Shown: in pieces, positions 15,840 to 22,733 of the stretch
Numbering within the stretch: position 1 is the first letter of the stretch
Layout of the letters: the number at the start of each line of letters is the position of its first letter
Assembly (NCBI GenBank): GCA_903892675.1
Contig: CAITJJ010000201.1
Coordinates: forward strand, 1-36,537
Length of the DNA: 36,537 nt
Origin: an uncultured Hyphomicrobiales bacterium
GTDB taxonomy: Bacteria; Pseudomonadota; Alphaproteobacteria; Rhizobiales; Xanthobacteraceae
Reading direction: 5' to 3'
Notes under the pieces: model-generated
Told to the model about the DNA's origin: nothing
What the model saw: the letters and a program-made list of their open reading frames with translations, nothing else
The model's database searches: none
Made by a program: the position numbers and the translations under genes

Positions 15840-16628
15840 ATGCCAAAGTTCTCGGTCCACCTCGACTATCTGTTTACCGATCGTCCGCTGCTGGCGCGCA
15901 TCGACGCGGCGGCGGCGGCCGGTTTCACGGCGGTCGAGGGCCGGTTTCCGGATGTGCCGGCCGTGGATTTCAAGCGCGCGCTCGAGAGCAACAAGCTGCG
16001 CGCGCTCGGCATCAATTCGCCGACCGGCGGGACCGGCGAATTCGGCCTGTGTGCGCTGCCCGGCCGCGAGGCCGACTGGGACAAATCGTTCAGCGACGCG
16101 CTCGATTACGTCACCACGATCGGCGCGACCGCCATTCATTGCCTGGCCGGCAGGGTCGACCCCGGCAAACGTGCGCAAGCGGAAAAGGTCTTCGTCGCCA
16201 ACCTCACGCGCGCCGCCGATCTGGCGGCTGAGAAAAACATCAAGCTCTATATCGAGCCGATCAATCCGCGCGACCAGCCCGGCTATTTTCTCAGCCAGGT
16301 CGAGCACGGCGCCGACATTATCGCCAAGGTGGATAGGCCGAACCTGTGGCTGCAATACGATTTCTATCATGTGCAGATTGTCGGCGGCGATCTGATGCGG
16401 CGCTTCGAGACGCACCAGAAGATCATCGGCCATGTCCAGTGCTCGCAGGTGCCGGTGCGGCACGAGCCGGACGCCGACGGCGAAATCAACTACCCCTTCA
16501 TCTTTTCCGAGATCGACCGGCTCGGCTACAGCGAATGGGTCGGCTGCGAATATCGCCCGCGCGGCCGCACCGAGGATGGCTTCGGCTGGGCCAGGGCCTA
16601 TGGCGTCAAGCCGCGCGGATCAGCCTAA
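15840..16628 (+). CDS. hyi: Hydroxypyruvate isomerase-like TIM-barrel enzyme
   Basis: A 262-residue sugar-isomerase-fold enzyme of the hydroxypyruvate isomerase family, which interconverts hydroxypyruvate and tartronate semialdehyde in glyoxylate and tartrate metabolism. It starts FSVHLDYLFTDRPLLARIDAAA, and AAAGFTAVEGRFP follows. Key residues are the Glu in YIEPINPRDQPGYFL (about residue 140), the metal-binding Asp/His in LQYDFYHVQIV (about 174-178), GHVQCSQVPVRHEP, and the second catalytic Glu in GCEYRPRG (about 240). AAGGAG lies 8 nt before the ATG. The frame is open further upstream through the 13-bp repeat, but no ribosome site supports a longer form. It is divergent from the decarboxylating dehydrogenase gene and likely co-regulated. 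Confidence 0.86.
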   Translation: MPKFSVHLDYLFTDRPLLARIDAAAAAGFTAVEGRFPDVPAVDFKRALESNKLRALGINSPTGGTGEFGLCALPGREADWDKSFSDALDYVTTIGATAIHCLAGRVDPGKRAQAEKVFVANLTRAADLAAEKNIKLYIEPINPRDQPGYFLSQVEHGADIIAKVDRPNLWLQYDFYHVQIVGGDLMRRFETHQKIIGHVQCSQVPVRHEPDADGEINYPFIFSEIDRLGYSEWVGCEYRPRGRTEDGFGWARAYGVKPRGSA

Positions 16629-16721
16629 TTCGACCTGTTTACCCGTGATTAACCACCGAAGGCCTTGAAAAACCGCGATTTTCGGCTTTGCCGCGGCCTT
16701 GGCCTTTGCTAAATAGGCCGG

Positions 16722-17294
16722 ATGTGGGGACGCCGCAAAAACCAGCCTGCGACCCAGGCTGCACCTCCTCCGCTGAAACAGGCGATGCGCGAGGTGCGCA
16801 CCGAGGTGGCCGAGCGCTCGGCCGTCGTCGTCGATCTGCGCGACGCCGAACAGGCGCGGCTCGAACTGTTGAACGAGGCGCTCGATCCGCTGTTTGCCGA
16901 CGTGCCGGCGCATATCGAATTGTTCGATCGCGGGCTGTCGCGCGGCGACGTGCCGCGGCTTTGGATCGACGTCATCGCGCATGTCGAAATGGGCCGCGAC
17001 AAAAGGCAATACCGTTTCGTGCAGGAGACCCGCTTCGGTCGCGCCACATTGGCGGAAAGCCACGAAATCCCGGACATCGTGCAGGCCGTCACCCGCTATG
17101 TCGCGCGCCGTCTGGTCGAGCGCGAACGCGCTTTATCCGACGATGCGCCGTTCGGCGAGGCGACAGCACGCAAATTGCTCGAACTGGAACAGCATCGCGG
17201 CCGCCTGCGCGCGTTCCGCACTTTCGTCTATGGCGTGGTCATGGCCGTCGGCGCGCTGTTTACTTTGGCGATTTTGAACGGGCCTAGGCCGTAA
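16722..17294 (+). CDS. Membrane-anchored protein of unknown function
   Basis: A 190-residue protein I do not recognise. It has a basic, proline/alanine-rich start (WGRRKNQPATQAAPPP). A charged, mostly helical middle follows (REVRTEVAERSAVVVDLRDAEQARLELL; LFADVPAHIELF; DKRQYRFVQETRFGRATL). It ends in a single hydrophobic segment near residues 167-185 (FVYGVVMAVGALFTLAIL). This predicts a cytoplasmic domain tethered by a C-terminal tail anchor. Its last 11 bp overlap the end of the opposite metallophosphoesterase gene. It stands alone on this strand. The coding call rests on the intact frame, the plausible start and the clean tail anchor. Confidence 0.7.
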   Translation: MWGRRKNQPATQAAPPPLKQAMREVRTEVAERSAVVVDLRDAEQARLELLNEALDPLFADVPAHIELFDRGLSRGDVPRLWIDVIAHVEMGRDKRQYRFVQETRFGRATLAESHEIPDIVQAVTRYVARRLVERERALSDDAPFGEATARKLLELEQHRGRLRAFRTFVYGVVMAVGALFTLAILNGPRP

Positions 17295-18177
17295 TCAAGC
17301 GCCGCTCGACAATGGCCGTTCCGGTGGCATTGAAGCCGCGCGAAATCATTTCGCAGCTCCAGCCTTCATCTCTTCCTTTGATCCGGTACAAATTATATCC
17401 GGCCGGATCGTGATCCATGCCGGGCAGGATCTTAGAAGACTTGGCCGACGCCGATGGCACCCCGACGGCGGGCACTTTGCTGCCCTCAGGTCCGTCGAGC
17501 CAGTTGAGCATGCTGCGATGGTCGTGGCCGTGCAGCAATAATTCCGCGCCATGCGCGGCGATCGCCGCTTTGAGCGCGTCGGCATCGATCAGGCGCTTGT
17601 GATGCGCGGCGAGGCTGACCGGCGGGTGATGGATCAGCACCACGCGGAACAGTTTTTCCGCCTTGAACATATCGAGCAGCGCGGCCAATTTCTGCAATTG
17701 CGCCGGACCGACTTCTCCGGTCGCCATGAACGGCGCGGTGACCACGCCGCTCGACAATCCGATCAGCGCCACAGGCCCGCGCCGCCGCACATAAGGGAAG
17801 CTCTCGCCGGCGTCGCCTTGCATATTCGCCGACCACGCTTGCGCCGCCATCCCGGCGCAGCCGGCGACATAGATGTCGTGATTGCCGGGGATGAAGCTGA
17901 CGTCGCGCGCCGGCCCGAGGCTTGCCAGCCATTCGCGGCCGCGCGCGTATTCCGCCGGCAGGCCGATATTGGCAATGTCGCCGGTGACGGCGATGTGGTC
18001 GGGGCCCTGCGCTTGCAGGTCGGCGAGCAGAGCCTTCAGCGTTGCGCGATCATGCACCAGATGCCGCTTGCGCTGCCAGTTGAGCCAGCCGGTCAGCCGC
18101 TTGCCGGCAAGTTCAACAAGGCGCGCCGGCGGCAGCGGCGCCAGATGCGGATCGGACAGATGGGCGAGGGTGAACAT
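17284..18177 (-). CDS. Calcineurin-like metallophosphoesterase
   Basis: A 297-residue dinuclear-metal phosphoesterase of the calcineurin/cyclic-nucleotide phosphodiesterase type. All five signature blocks are visible in order: LAHLSDPHL (about 4-12), AVTGDIANIG (about 63-72), FIPGNHDIY (about 95-103), VLIHHPP (about 180-186) and LLHGHDHRS (about 216-224). It is probably cytoplasmic and could cleave cyclic nucleotides, nucleotides or phospholipid headgroups. The starting ATG at 18177 is 18 bp beyond the mbfA stop, so the two probably form an operon. Iron may be one of its metals, given that context, but this is inference. Its 3' end overlaps the convergent unknown gene by 11 bp. Confidence 0.9.
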   Translation of the reverse strand: MFTLAHLSDPHLAPLPPARLVELAGKRLTGWLNWQRKRHLVHDRATLKALLADLQAQGPDHIAVTGDIANIGLPAEYARGREWLASLGPARDVSFIPGNHDIYVAGCAGMAAQAWSANMQGDAGESFPYVRRRGPVALIGLSSGVVTAPFMATGEVGPAQLQKLAALLDMFKAEKLFRVVLIHHPPVSLAAHHKRLIDADALKAAIAAHGAELLLHGHDHRSMLNWLDGPEGSKVPAVGVPSASAKSSKILPGMDHDPAGYNLYRIKGRDEGWSCEMISRGFNATGTAIVERRLITA

Positions 18178-18195
18178 CCCTTACCGGTTAAACCC

Positions 18196-19155
18196 TCACG
18201 AACTCCCGATCAATATCCCCGCGACGAACACCAGCGCGCCGCCGAAGGCGATCTGGAACGAGGCCTGCAAGAACGGCGTGTCCATGAAGCGGTAGCGGAT
18301 CCAGGAAATCACGCCGAGTTCGATAATCACGACGATCACCGCGATCACGGTCGCAGTCCAGAAATCCGGAATGAGATAGGGCAAAGTGTGCCCCAGGCCG
18401 CCGATCATGGTCATCATGCCGCAGACCGTGCCGCGCAGCCACGGCGTGCCTCGGCCGGTCAGCGAGCCGTCGTCCGACAAAGCTTCGGCAAAACCCATCG
18501 AAATGCCGGCGCCGACCGAAGCGGCGAGGCCGACGAGAAAGGTCTCCCACGGATGATGCGTGGCAAACGCCGCCGCGAACAACGGCGCGAGCGTCGACAC
18601 CGAACCGTCCATCAGGCCGACCAGGCCGGGCTGCACATATTGCAGCAGGAAGGCGCGCCGCGCAGTCTCGTCTTCCTTCTCGCGCGCGCCCGGCGTGAGA
18701 ATGGTCTCGGTCAGTTTATGCGCCAGGCTCTCGTGCCCGGCTTCGGCCTCGGCGAGTTCGATCAGCAACTGCCGCACCGAGGCGTCGCGCGCATTCGCCG
18801 CCGCCTTGCGGTAATAGCGCTCGGCCTCGAACTCCATGTCCTCGGCGAATTTGCGCACTTCGTCCAAACCGAGCGGACGCATCAGCCACAGCGGCTTCTT
18901 CGCATGGATGAAGCCCTTGACGTCCTGGCGGCGGATCAGCGGCAGGTAGTCGCCGAATTTCTGCCGGTACAGGTCATACAGCATGGTGCGGTGGTGCACT
19001 TCCTCCTCGGCCATCTCGTCGAAGACCTTGGCGGAGGAGGGGAACTGTTCGCGCAAGCCCTCGGCGAAGCCGCGATAGATGCGGCTGTCCTCTTCTTCAT
19101 TGGTGATGGCCAGCGCCAGCACTTCCTGTTCGGTCAGATCGGAAAAGTTTTTCAC
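18196..19155 (-). CDS. mbfA: MbfA-type membrane-bound ferritin/VIT1 iron exporter
   Basis: A 319-residue fusion of an N-terminal ferritin-like di-iron domain and a C-terminal CCC1/VIT1-type membrane domain. This is the architecture of rhizobial MbfA, which exports iron across the inner membrane and protects against iron and peroxide stress. Ferritin ligands are visible in ITNEEEDSRIYRGF (about 17-30), DEMAEEEVHHRTML (about 46-59), EDMEFEAERYY and LAEAEAGHESLAHK (about 134-147). The membrane half contains YVQPGLVGLMDGSVSTLAPLF and AASVGAGISMGFAEALSDDG, followed by three further helices. The start is GTG at 19155. An Irr-type box lies about 56 bp upstream, matching known Irr control of mbfA. 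The metallophosphoesterase gene follows 18 bp downstream. Confidence 0.93.
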   Translation of the reverse strand: MKNFSDLTEQEVLALAITNEEEDSRIYRGFAEGLREQFPSSAKVFDEMAEEEVHHRTMLYDLYRQKFGDYLPLIRRQDVKGFIHAKKPLWLMRPLGLDEVRKFAEDMEFEAERYYRKAAANARDASVRQLLIELAEAEAGHESLAHKLTETILTPGAREKEDETARRAFLLQYVQPGLVGLMDGSVSTLAPLFAAAFATHHPWETFLVGLAASVGAGISMGFAEALSDDGSLTGRGTPWLRGTVCGMMTMIGGLGHTLPYLIPDFWTATVIAVIVVIIELGVISWIRYRFMDTPFLQASFQIAFGGALVFVAGILIGSS

Positions 19156-19210
19156 GTAAGGAATGCCTCTGGCTCGCCGGTCGATGGTATCGGGACACTG
19201 GGATCGTTTA

Positions 19211-19225
19211 TTGGAATTATTCTAA
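19211..19225. promoter_or_regulatory. Iron control element (ICE/Irr box) upstream of mbfA
   Basis: TTGGAATTATTCTAA is a near-perfect inverted repeat (TTxGAA-N3-TTCTAA, one mismatch), close to the rhizobial ICE consensus recognised by Irr. On the minus strand it contains TAGAAT, a good -10 hexamer for mbfA, so bound Irr would block transcription when iron is low. The Nudix gene on the plus strand begins 90 bp away and could share it. Confidence 0.8.
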
Positions 19226-19314
19226 TCGATAAAGGGCCCGAGCGCAGCCTTTTGCACAGTTTGCGAAACGCTGCTTTGGCCGGTTATAGCCGGACGCCAA
19301 GCCAAGGACCGGCC

Positions 19315-19797
19315 ATGACATTGCACCGCCTGCGCCGCAAATTCGAGCCGCTGATAAGGCGCGGCTTTCATTTCTACTGGCGCTTCGCCCGTGGCGCGAC
19401 TTTGGGCGCCTTCGGCATGGTGATCGACGGGCGGAGCCGGGTGTTCCTGGTCAAGCACTCCTATGTCTCCGGCTGGCATCTGCCCGGCGGCGGCGTCGAA
19501 ACCGGCGAAACCTTGCGCACCGCGCTTTCCCGCGAATTGATGGAAGAGGGCAATATCCGCCTGACCGGCGAGGCTGTGCTGCACGGCGTGTTTTTCAACC
19601 ATCGCGTCTCGCGCCGCGATCATGTCGCTTTGTTCATCGTGCGCGACTTTGCGCAGGACGCAGCGCCCGTCCCGGATCGCGAAATCATCGACCACGGATT
19701 TTTCGCCATCGACGCGTTGCCGCAAGACACCGGCCGTGCCACCCGCGCCCGCATCGCCGAGGTGTTCGATGGCGTTGCGCTGAGCGAGGTGTGGTGA
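19315..19797 (+). CDS. Nudix hydrolase with a variant Nudix box
   Basis: A 160-residue Nudix-fold enzyme that would hydrolyse a nucleoside diphosphate linked to another group. The Nudix box lies at about residues 60-85 and reads GGGVETGETL followed by RELMEEGNI. The consensus REUxEExGU thus has Asn in place of the last conserved Gly, while the metal-binding REx2-3EE core is present. The N-terminus (LRRKFEPLIRRGFHFYWRF) is basic and amphipathic and may touch membrane or nucleic acid. The start at 19315 has AAGGA upstream; no better start exists. It is divergent from mbfA across the iron box. The substrate is unknown. Confidence 0.82.
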   Translation: MTLHRLRRKFEPLIRRGFHFYWRFARGATLGAFGMVIDGRSRVFLVKHSYVSGWHLPGGGVETGETLRTALSRELMEEGNIRLTGEAVLHGVFFNHRVSRRDHVALFIVRDFAQDAAPVPDREIIDHGFFAIDALPQDTGRATRARIAEVFDGVALSEVW

Positions 19798-19806
19798 GGC
19801 CATGCT

Positions 19807-19832
19807 GTCATCCCCGCCTTTGCTGGGACGAC
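19807..19832. repeat. REP-like palindromic element
   Basis: GTCATCCC and GGGACGAC arms surround CGCCTTTGCT. This resembles the short GTCRTCCC...GGGACGAC palindromes often dispersed in rhizobial intergenic DNA, so I infer a dispersed repeat. A genome-wide count is needed to prove it. Confidence 0.5.
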
Positions 19833-19843
19833 GCAATGGGGAC

Positions 19844-19873
19844 TTGACCAGCTAAAAATCCTATGCTTATATT
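19844..19873 (+). promoter_or_regulatory. Good sigma70-type promoter reading into a gene-free region
   Basis: TTGACC (19844-19849) and TATATT (19868-19873) are separated by 18 bp; each hexamer matches consensus at five of six positions. The expected transcription start is near 19880. No credible coding gene begins until 20347, so a noncoding transcript or a long leader is implied. Confidence 0.55.
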
Positions 19874-19879
19874 CCAAGG

Positions 19880-20262
19880 TCCTGCTTATCGAGGGCGCTG
19901 TCATGAGGCGTCAGGATGGTGGAGCAGGATGCGGCGCCCGCGGGCGGTGACAAACGCAGTCATCGCGCCCGGGCGGTGCCGGGGCCCCGCCCGGAGGCAC
20001 TAGGACCTCCTGCGAGGAGCTCGCTGATGGTGCGAAGCCCTTGGCTTTGCCCGATGCTCGGACTGACCGGATGCGTCCCGCAAGGGGGCAGGTCACTGGG
20101 TCCTTCGGGAAGGTCAATAGCCGCCAGAAGCGCGGCCCGGCTGCCGGAAGACGCCGCCGTGGCGCGCCGAGAGGCGCGGGCATTCTGGAAACGGAATGCT
20201 CACACACGGAAATAATGGAGCGTCGCTTGGCGCGCCACACCCTCGATTATTTCGAGGAAGCG
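19880..20262 (+). ncRNA. Candidate structured noncoding transcript or repeat element
   Basis: This gene-free, very GC-rich stretch holds a series of good hairpins. They are CCGGGCGG/CCGCCCGG (19969-19994), CTCCT/AGGAG (20007-20019), CCTT/AAGG (20102-20113), CGCGCC-GAGA-GGCGCG (20163-20178), CATTC/GAATG (20181-20198) and CCTCGA/TCGAGG (20241-20257). Near the expected 5' end TCCTGCT can pair with AGCAGGA about 35 bp on. Both strands have open frames, but their proline/arginine-rich translations look like no known protein and lack ribosome sites. It does not match 6S, tmRNA, RNase P or SRP RNA signatures that I can recognise. It may instead be a dispersed rhizobial repeat. It could also be the leader of the Crp/Fnr gene. 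Confidence 0.35.
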
Positions 20263-20346
20263 AAAAAAGGAGTTGGCTTGCCCGGGGCCGCAAACAACAC
20301 GGGCGATGGCGCGCGCGTGCTAGTCTTGTCGCGCGAGCGGAGACAC

Positions 20347-20952
20347 ATGGACATGCCCAACCACGACTGGCTCCCCGCATCGGTGCGGACCAGGGCAAAT
20401 GACCGCAGACTGAAAGCCGGCGAGGCCTTGTTCCGCCAGGGTGACAGGCCTGTGAGTTTCTTTGAAGTCATCGCCGGCCGCGTGCGGCTGTCGCGCGTCG
20501 ATCGCGCGGGGCGCGAGGTCGTTCTCCATGTCGCCGGTCCCAGTGAGACGTTGGCCGAAGCCTCGCTGTATTCGGACGCCTATCATTGCGACGCCATTGC
20601 CTCGACCGCCGCGACTTTGCGCGCCTATCCGAAGGCCGCGCTGCTCGCCGCCTTCGGCAAGGATCGCAAGGCGGCACAGGCCTTCACGGCGACTTTGGCG
20701 CGGCAGGTGATGGGCCTGCGCACGCGCATCGAGCAGCGCAACATCCGCTCGGCGCGCGACCGCGTTCGACATTACCTAGCGGTCAACGCCGAGGCCGGCG
20801 TCGTGACTGTGCGCGGCACGCTAAAGGACCTCGCCGGCGAACTCGGCCTGACGCATGAAGCGCTCTACCGCACAATGGCGGCGTTGGCGCGCAAGGGCGA
20901 GATCAAGCGAGGGCGCGGCAAGATCACGCTTTTGCGCGGGCGCAAGGTATGA
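20347..20952 (+). CDS. Crp/Fnr-family transcription regulator
   Basis: A 201-residue regulator with an N-terminal cyclic-nucleotide-binding-like beta barrel (LKAGEALFRQGDRPVSFFEVIAG near residues 20-42; VLHVAGPSETLAEASLY near 60-76). A dimerisation helix and a C-terminal winged helix-turn-helix follow (LKDLAGELGLTHEALYRTMAAL near 160-181). The recognition helix keeps Glu and Arg of the FNR pattern (E..SR) but has Tyr where FNR has Ser. I see no N-terminal cysteine cluster for an Fe-S cluster; the signal is unknown. The ATG at 20347 follows GCGGAGA. The frame is open upstream to 20041, but that part is the structured region. Its stop codon lies inside an 18-bp palindrome, and an exported Met/His-rich protein gene follows 70 bp later. 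Confidence 0.85.
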   Translation: MDMPNHDWLPASVRTRANDRRLKAGEALFRQGDRPVSFFEVIAGRVRLSRVDRAGREVVLHVAGPSETLAEASLYSDAYHCDAIASTAATLRAYPKAALLAAFGKDRKAAQAFTATLARQVMGLRTRIEQRNIRSARDRVRHYLAVNAEAGVVTVRGTLKDLAGELGLTHEALYRTMAALARKGEIKRGRGKITLLRGRKV

Positions 20953-20964
20953 TCCGGATCATAC
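20947..20964. promoter_or_regulatory. Perfect 18-bp palindrome with FNR-like core
   Basis: GTATGATCCGGATCATAC is self-complementary over all 18 bases. Its core TGAT-N4-ATCA matches the FNR/FixK/Dnr half-site pattern (TTGAT-N4-ATCAA) except for the outermost base on each side. It overlaps the stop of the Crp/Fnr gene and lies 59 bp before the start of the next gene, a natural operator position. Confidence 0.7.
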
Positions 20965-21022
20965 AGCTATTGCGCCCGATCGGCTAAAGGGTCAGCGGGG
21001 CATCATGCGCAGGAGACGACCT

Positions 21023-21640
21023 ATGTCCAAATTTCCCTGGAAGACCACGCTCGCCGGTTTTGCGATTGTCGGCACCACGGTTTACGCATTTGCCCAGATG
21101 GCGCCTGGAATGCACGGCCAGATGATGCAAGGCGGCCAGCACGGCGACATGCGCGGCCAGGGTGGACATGGCGATATGGCCGGCCACCATGCCGGCATTC
21201 AGCCGGCAAGCCCCGGCCAGGATGCCTTCGGCGCCATTCAGGAAGTCGTTCAGATTCTCGAAGCGGACCCGAGGACCGATTGGTCGAAAGTCAACATCGG
21301 CGCTCTGCGCGAGCATCTCATCGACATGAACGAGGTGACGTTGCGCGCCGTCGCCGCCGAACGGATGACCGAGACCGGCATCGAGATCGCGGTCACCGGC
21401 GAAGGCCGCACCCGCGACGCGATTCTGCGCATGGTGCCGGCGCATGCGCGCGAACTTGCCGCGCACGGCTGGAAGGCGGTCACCGTGGAGCGGCCTGACG
21501 GCGTAACGCTCACCGTCACGGCGAGCGATCAAATTTCGTTGGCCAAGCTCAAGGCGCTCGGCTTCATCGGCATCATGGTTCAAGGCGGCCACCACCAGCC
21601 GCATCATCTGATGATGGCCAAAGGCCAGTTCGCGCACTAG
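21023..21640 (+). CDS. Exported Met/His/Gly-rich protein, possible metal binder
   Basis: A 205-residue protein I cannot assign to a named family. A signal peptide spans about residues 1-22 (TTLAGFAIVGTTVYAFA before QMAPG), so it is periplasmic. A low-complexity segment at about residues 23-60 is rich in Met, His, Gly and Gln (MHGQMMQGGQHGDMRGQGGH), as in copper- or nickel-handling proteins. The folded part has a helical DWSKVNIGALREHLIDMNEVT and two beta-rich pieces (EIAVTGEGRTRDAI; VTVERPDGVTLTVTASDQ). It ends in a second His/Met patch (QGGHHQPHHLMMAKGQFAH). AGGAG (21011-21015) selects the ATG at 21023. Linkage to a Crp/Fnr gene and the palindrome suggests control by that regulator. Confidence 0.8.
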   Translation: MSKFPWKTTLAGFAIVGTTVYAFAQMAPGMHGQMMQGGQHGDMRGQGGHGDMAGHHAGIQPASPGQDAFGAIQEVVQILEADPRTDWSKVNIGALREHLIDMNEVTLRAVAAERMTETGIEIAVTGEGRTRDAILRMVPAHARELAAHGWKAVTVERPDGVTLTVTASDQISLAKLKALGFIGIMVQGGHHQPHHLMMAKGQFAH

Positions 21641-21648
21641 CGCGCAGT

Positions 21649-22623
21649 CTACCCGAACCTTCCCCGATCATGCTTCGCCGCGAAGTCGAGCTGCGGCCCG
21701 ACCGGCACGATGCCGAACGGGTTCACATGGCGCTGGCTGTTATAATAATGCCGCTTGATCTGCTCGAGGCTGACCGTCTCGGCAACACCCGGCACCTGAT
21801 AAAGATCGCGTACATAGTTCGACAGTTGCGGATATTCGTAGATGTGGCGCCAGTTGCACTTGAAGTGGCCGTAATAGACCGCGTCGAAGCGGATGAGCGT
21901 GCAGAACAGCCGCCAGTCGGCTTCGGTGATGACATTGCCGGCGACATAGCGCTGTTGCGACAGGATCTGGTCCAGCTCATCAAGCGTGTCGAACACGCCA
22001 CGGAACGCCGTTTCATAAGCCGCCTGACTGGTGGCAAAGCCGGTGCGATAGACGCCGTTGTTGATGTTCGGATAGACGAGGTCGTTGATGCGGTCGATCT
22101 CCGCGCGCAAAGGCTCGGGATAAAAATCGGCGCGGCTGTTGGTGAAAGCATCGAATGCCGAATTGAGCATGCGGATGATCTCCGGCGACTCGTTGTTGAC
22201 GATCGTGTTCGTCTTCTTGTCCCACAGCACCGGCACGCTGACGCGGCCGGTATATTTCGGCACGGCCCTCACAAAGATTTCCGAGAGCTTGTCCTTGCCG
22301 TTGACCATGTCGCCGGTCGAGCCTTCGTCTTTGTGGAAGGTCCAGCCGTTCTCCATCATGTCGGGCGACACCACCGACATCGAAATGACGTTCTCAAGGT
22401 TCTTGAGCTTGCGGAAAATGATGGTGCGGTGCGCCCACGGGCAGGCGAGCGAAACGTAGAGGTGATAGCGCCCGGCCTCGGCCGGAAAGCCGCCTTTGCC
22501 CGAGGCTCCGGCGCTGCCGTCCGGCGTCACCCAGTTGCGGAAGCTCGACGTCGGCCGGATGAAATGGCCGTCCTTGGTGCGCAGGCCTTCCTGCTGCCAG
22601 ACGCCGTCGACCAGAAGTCCCAT
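21649..22623 (-). CDS. Glutathionyl-hydroquinone reductase (GST Xi/omega-like)
   Basis: A 324-residue member of the glutathionyl-hydroquinone reductase branch of glutathione transferases (YqjG/PcpF type). It removes glutathione from glutathionylated hydroquinones in the cytoplasm. The catalytic Cys61 lies in the family signature ACPWAHRT. NNESPEIIRMLN (about residues 157-168) is the glutathione-binding turn. The C-terminal helical domain holds RYVAGNVITEADWRLFCTLIRFD and the conserved YGHFKCNW, and DLYQVPGVAETV follows near residue 280. The start at 22623 is supported by GGGAG upstream; an in-frame ATG at 22665 is less well placed. It is convergent with the Met/His-rich protein gene. Confidence 0.92.
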   Translation of the reverse strand: MGLLVDGVWQQEGLRTKDGHFIRPTSSFRNWVTPDGSAGASGKGGFPAEAGRYHLYVSLACPWAHRTIIFRKLKNLENVISMSVVSPDMMENGWTFHKDEGSTGDMVNGKDKLSEIFVRAVPKYTGRVSVPVLWDKKTNTIVNNESPEIIRMLNSAFDAFTNSRADFYPEPLRAEIDRINDLVYPNINNGVYRTGFATSQAAYETAFRGVFDTLDELDQILSQQRYVAGNVITEADWRLFCTLIRFDAVYYGHFKCNWRHIYEYPQLSNYVRDLYQVPGVAETVSLEQIKRHYYNSQRHVNPFGIVPVGPQLDFAAKHDRGRFG

Positions 22624-22733
22624 TCCAATTCTCCCAAGTCCATTCTTCCCGCTGCTGCCGTCCATTTAAGGACTTCCCGCTGTTTACGCCACCGGCGATG
22701 GACCGGAATCGTTCGAGGTGCTAATCGAGCCCC

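Noticed and set aside
17284-17294. Tail-to-tail 11-bp overlap of two genes
   Set aside because: Short convergent overlaps are common in compact bacterial genomes and give no sign of function by themselves.
17551-19797. A 748-codon plus-strand open frame opposite the metallophosphoesterase and mbfA genes
   Set aside because: Only its last 160 codons (the Nudix gene from 19315) look like a protein. The rest mirrors two clear minus-strand genes.
19911-20240. Overlapping plus- and minus-strand frames of about 100 codons in the gene-free stretch
   Set aside because: Both translations are Pro/Arg/Ala-rich, lack ribosome sites and show no family features. Secondary structure explains the sequence better.
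20041-20346. Extending the Crp/Fnr protein upstream through the structured region
   Set aside because: The extra residues are basic and low in complexity. The start at 20347 has a ribosome site and gives the usual family length.
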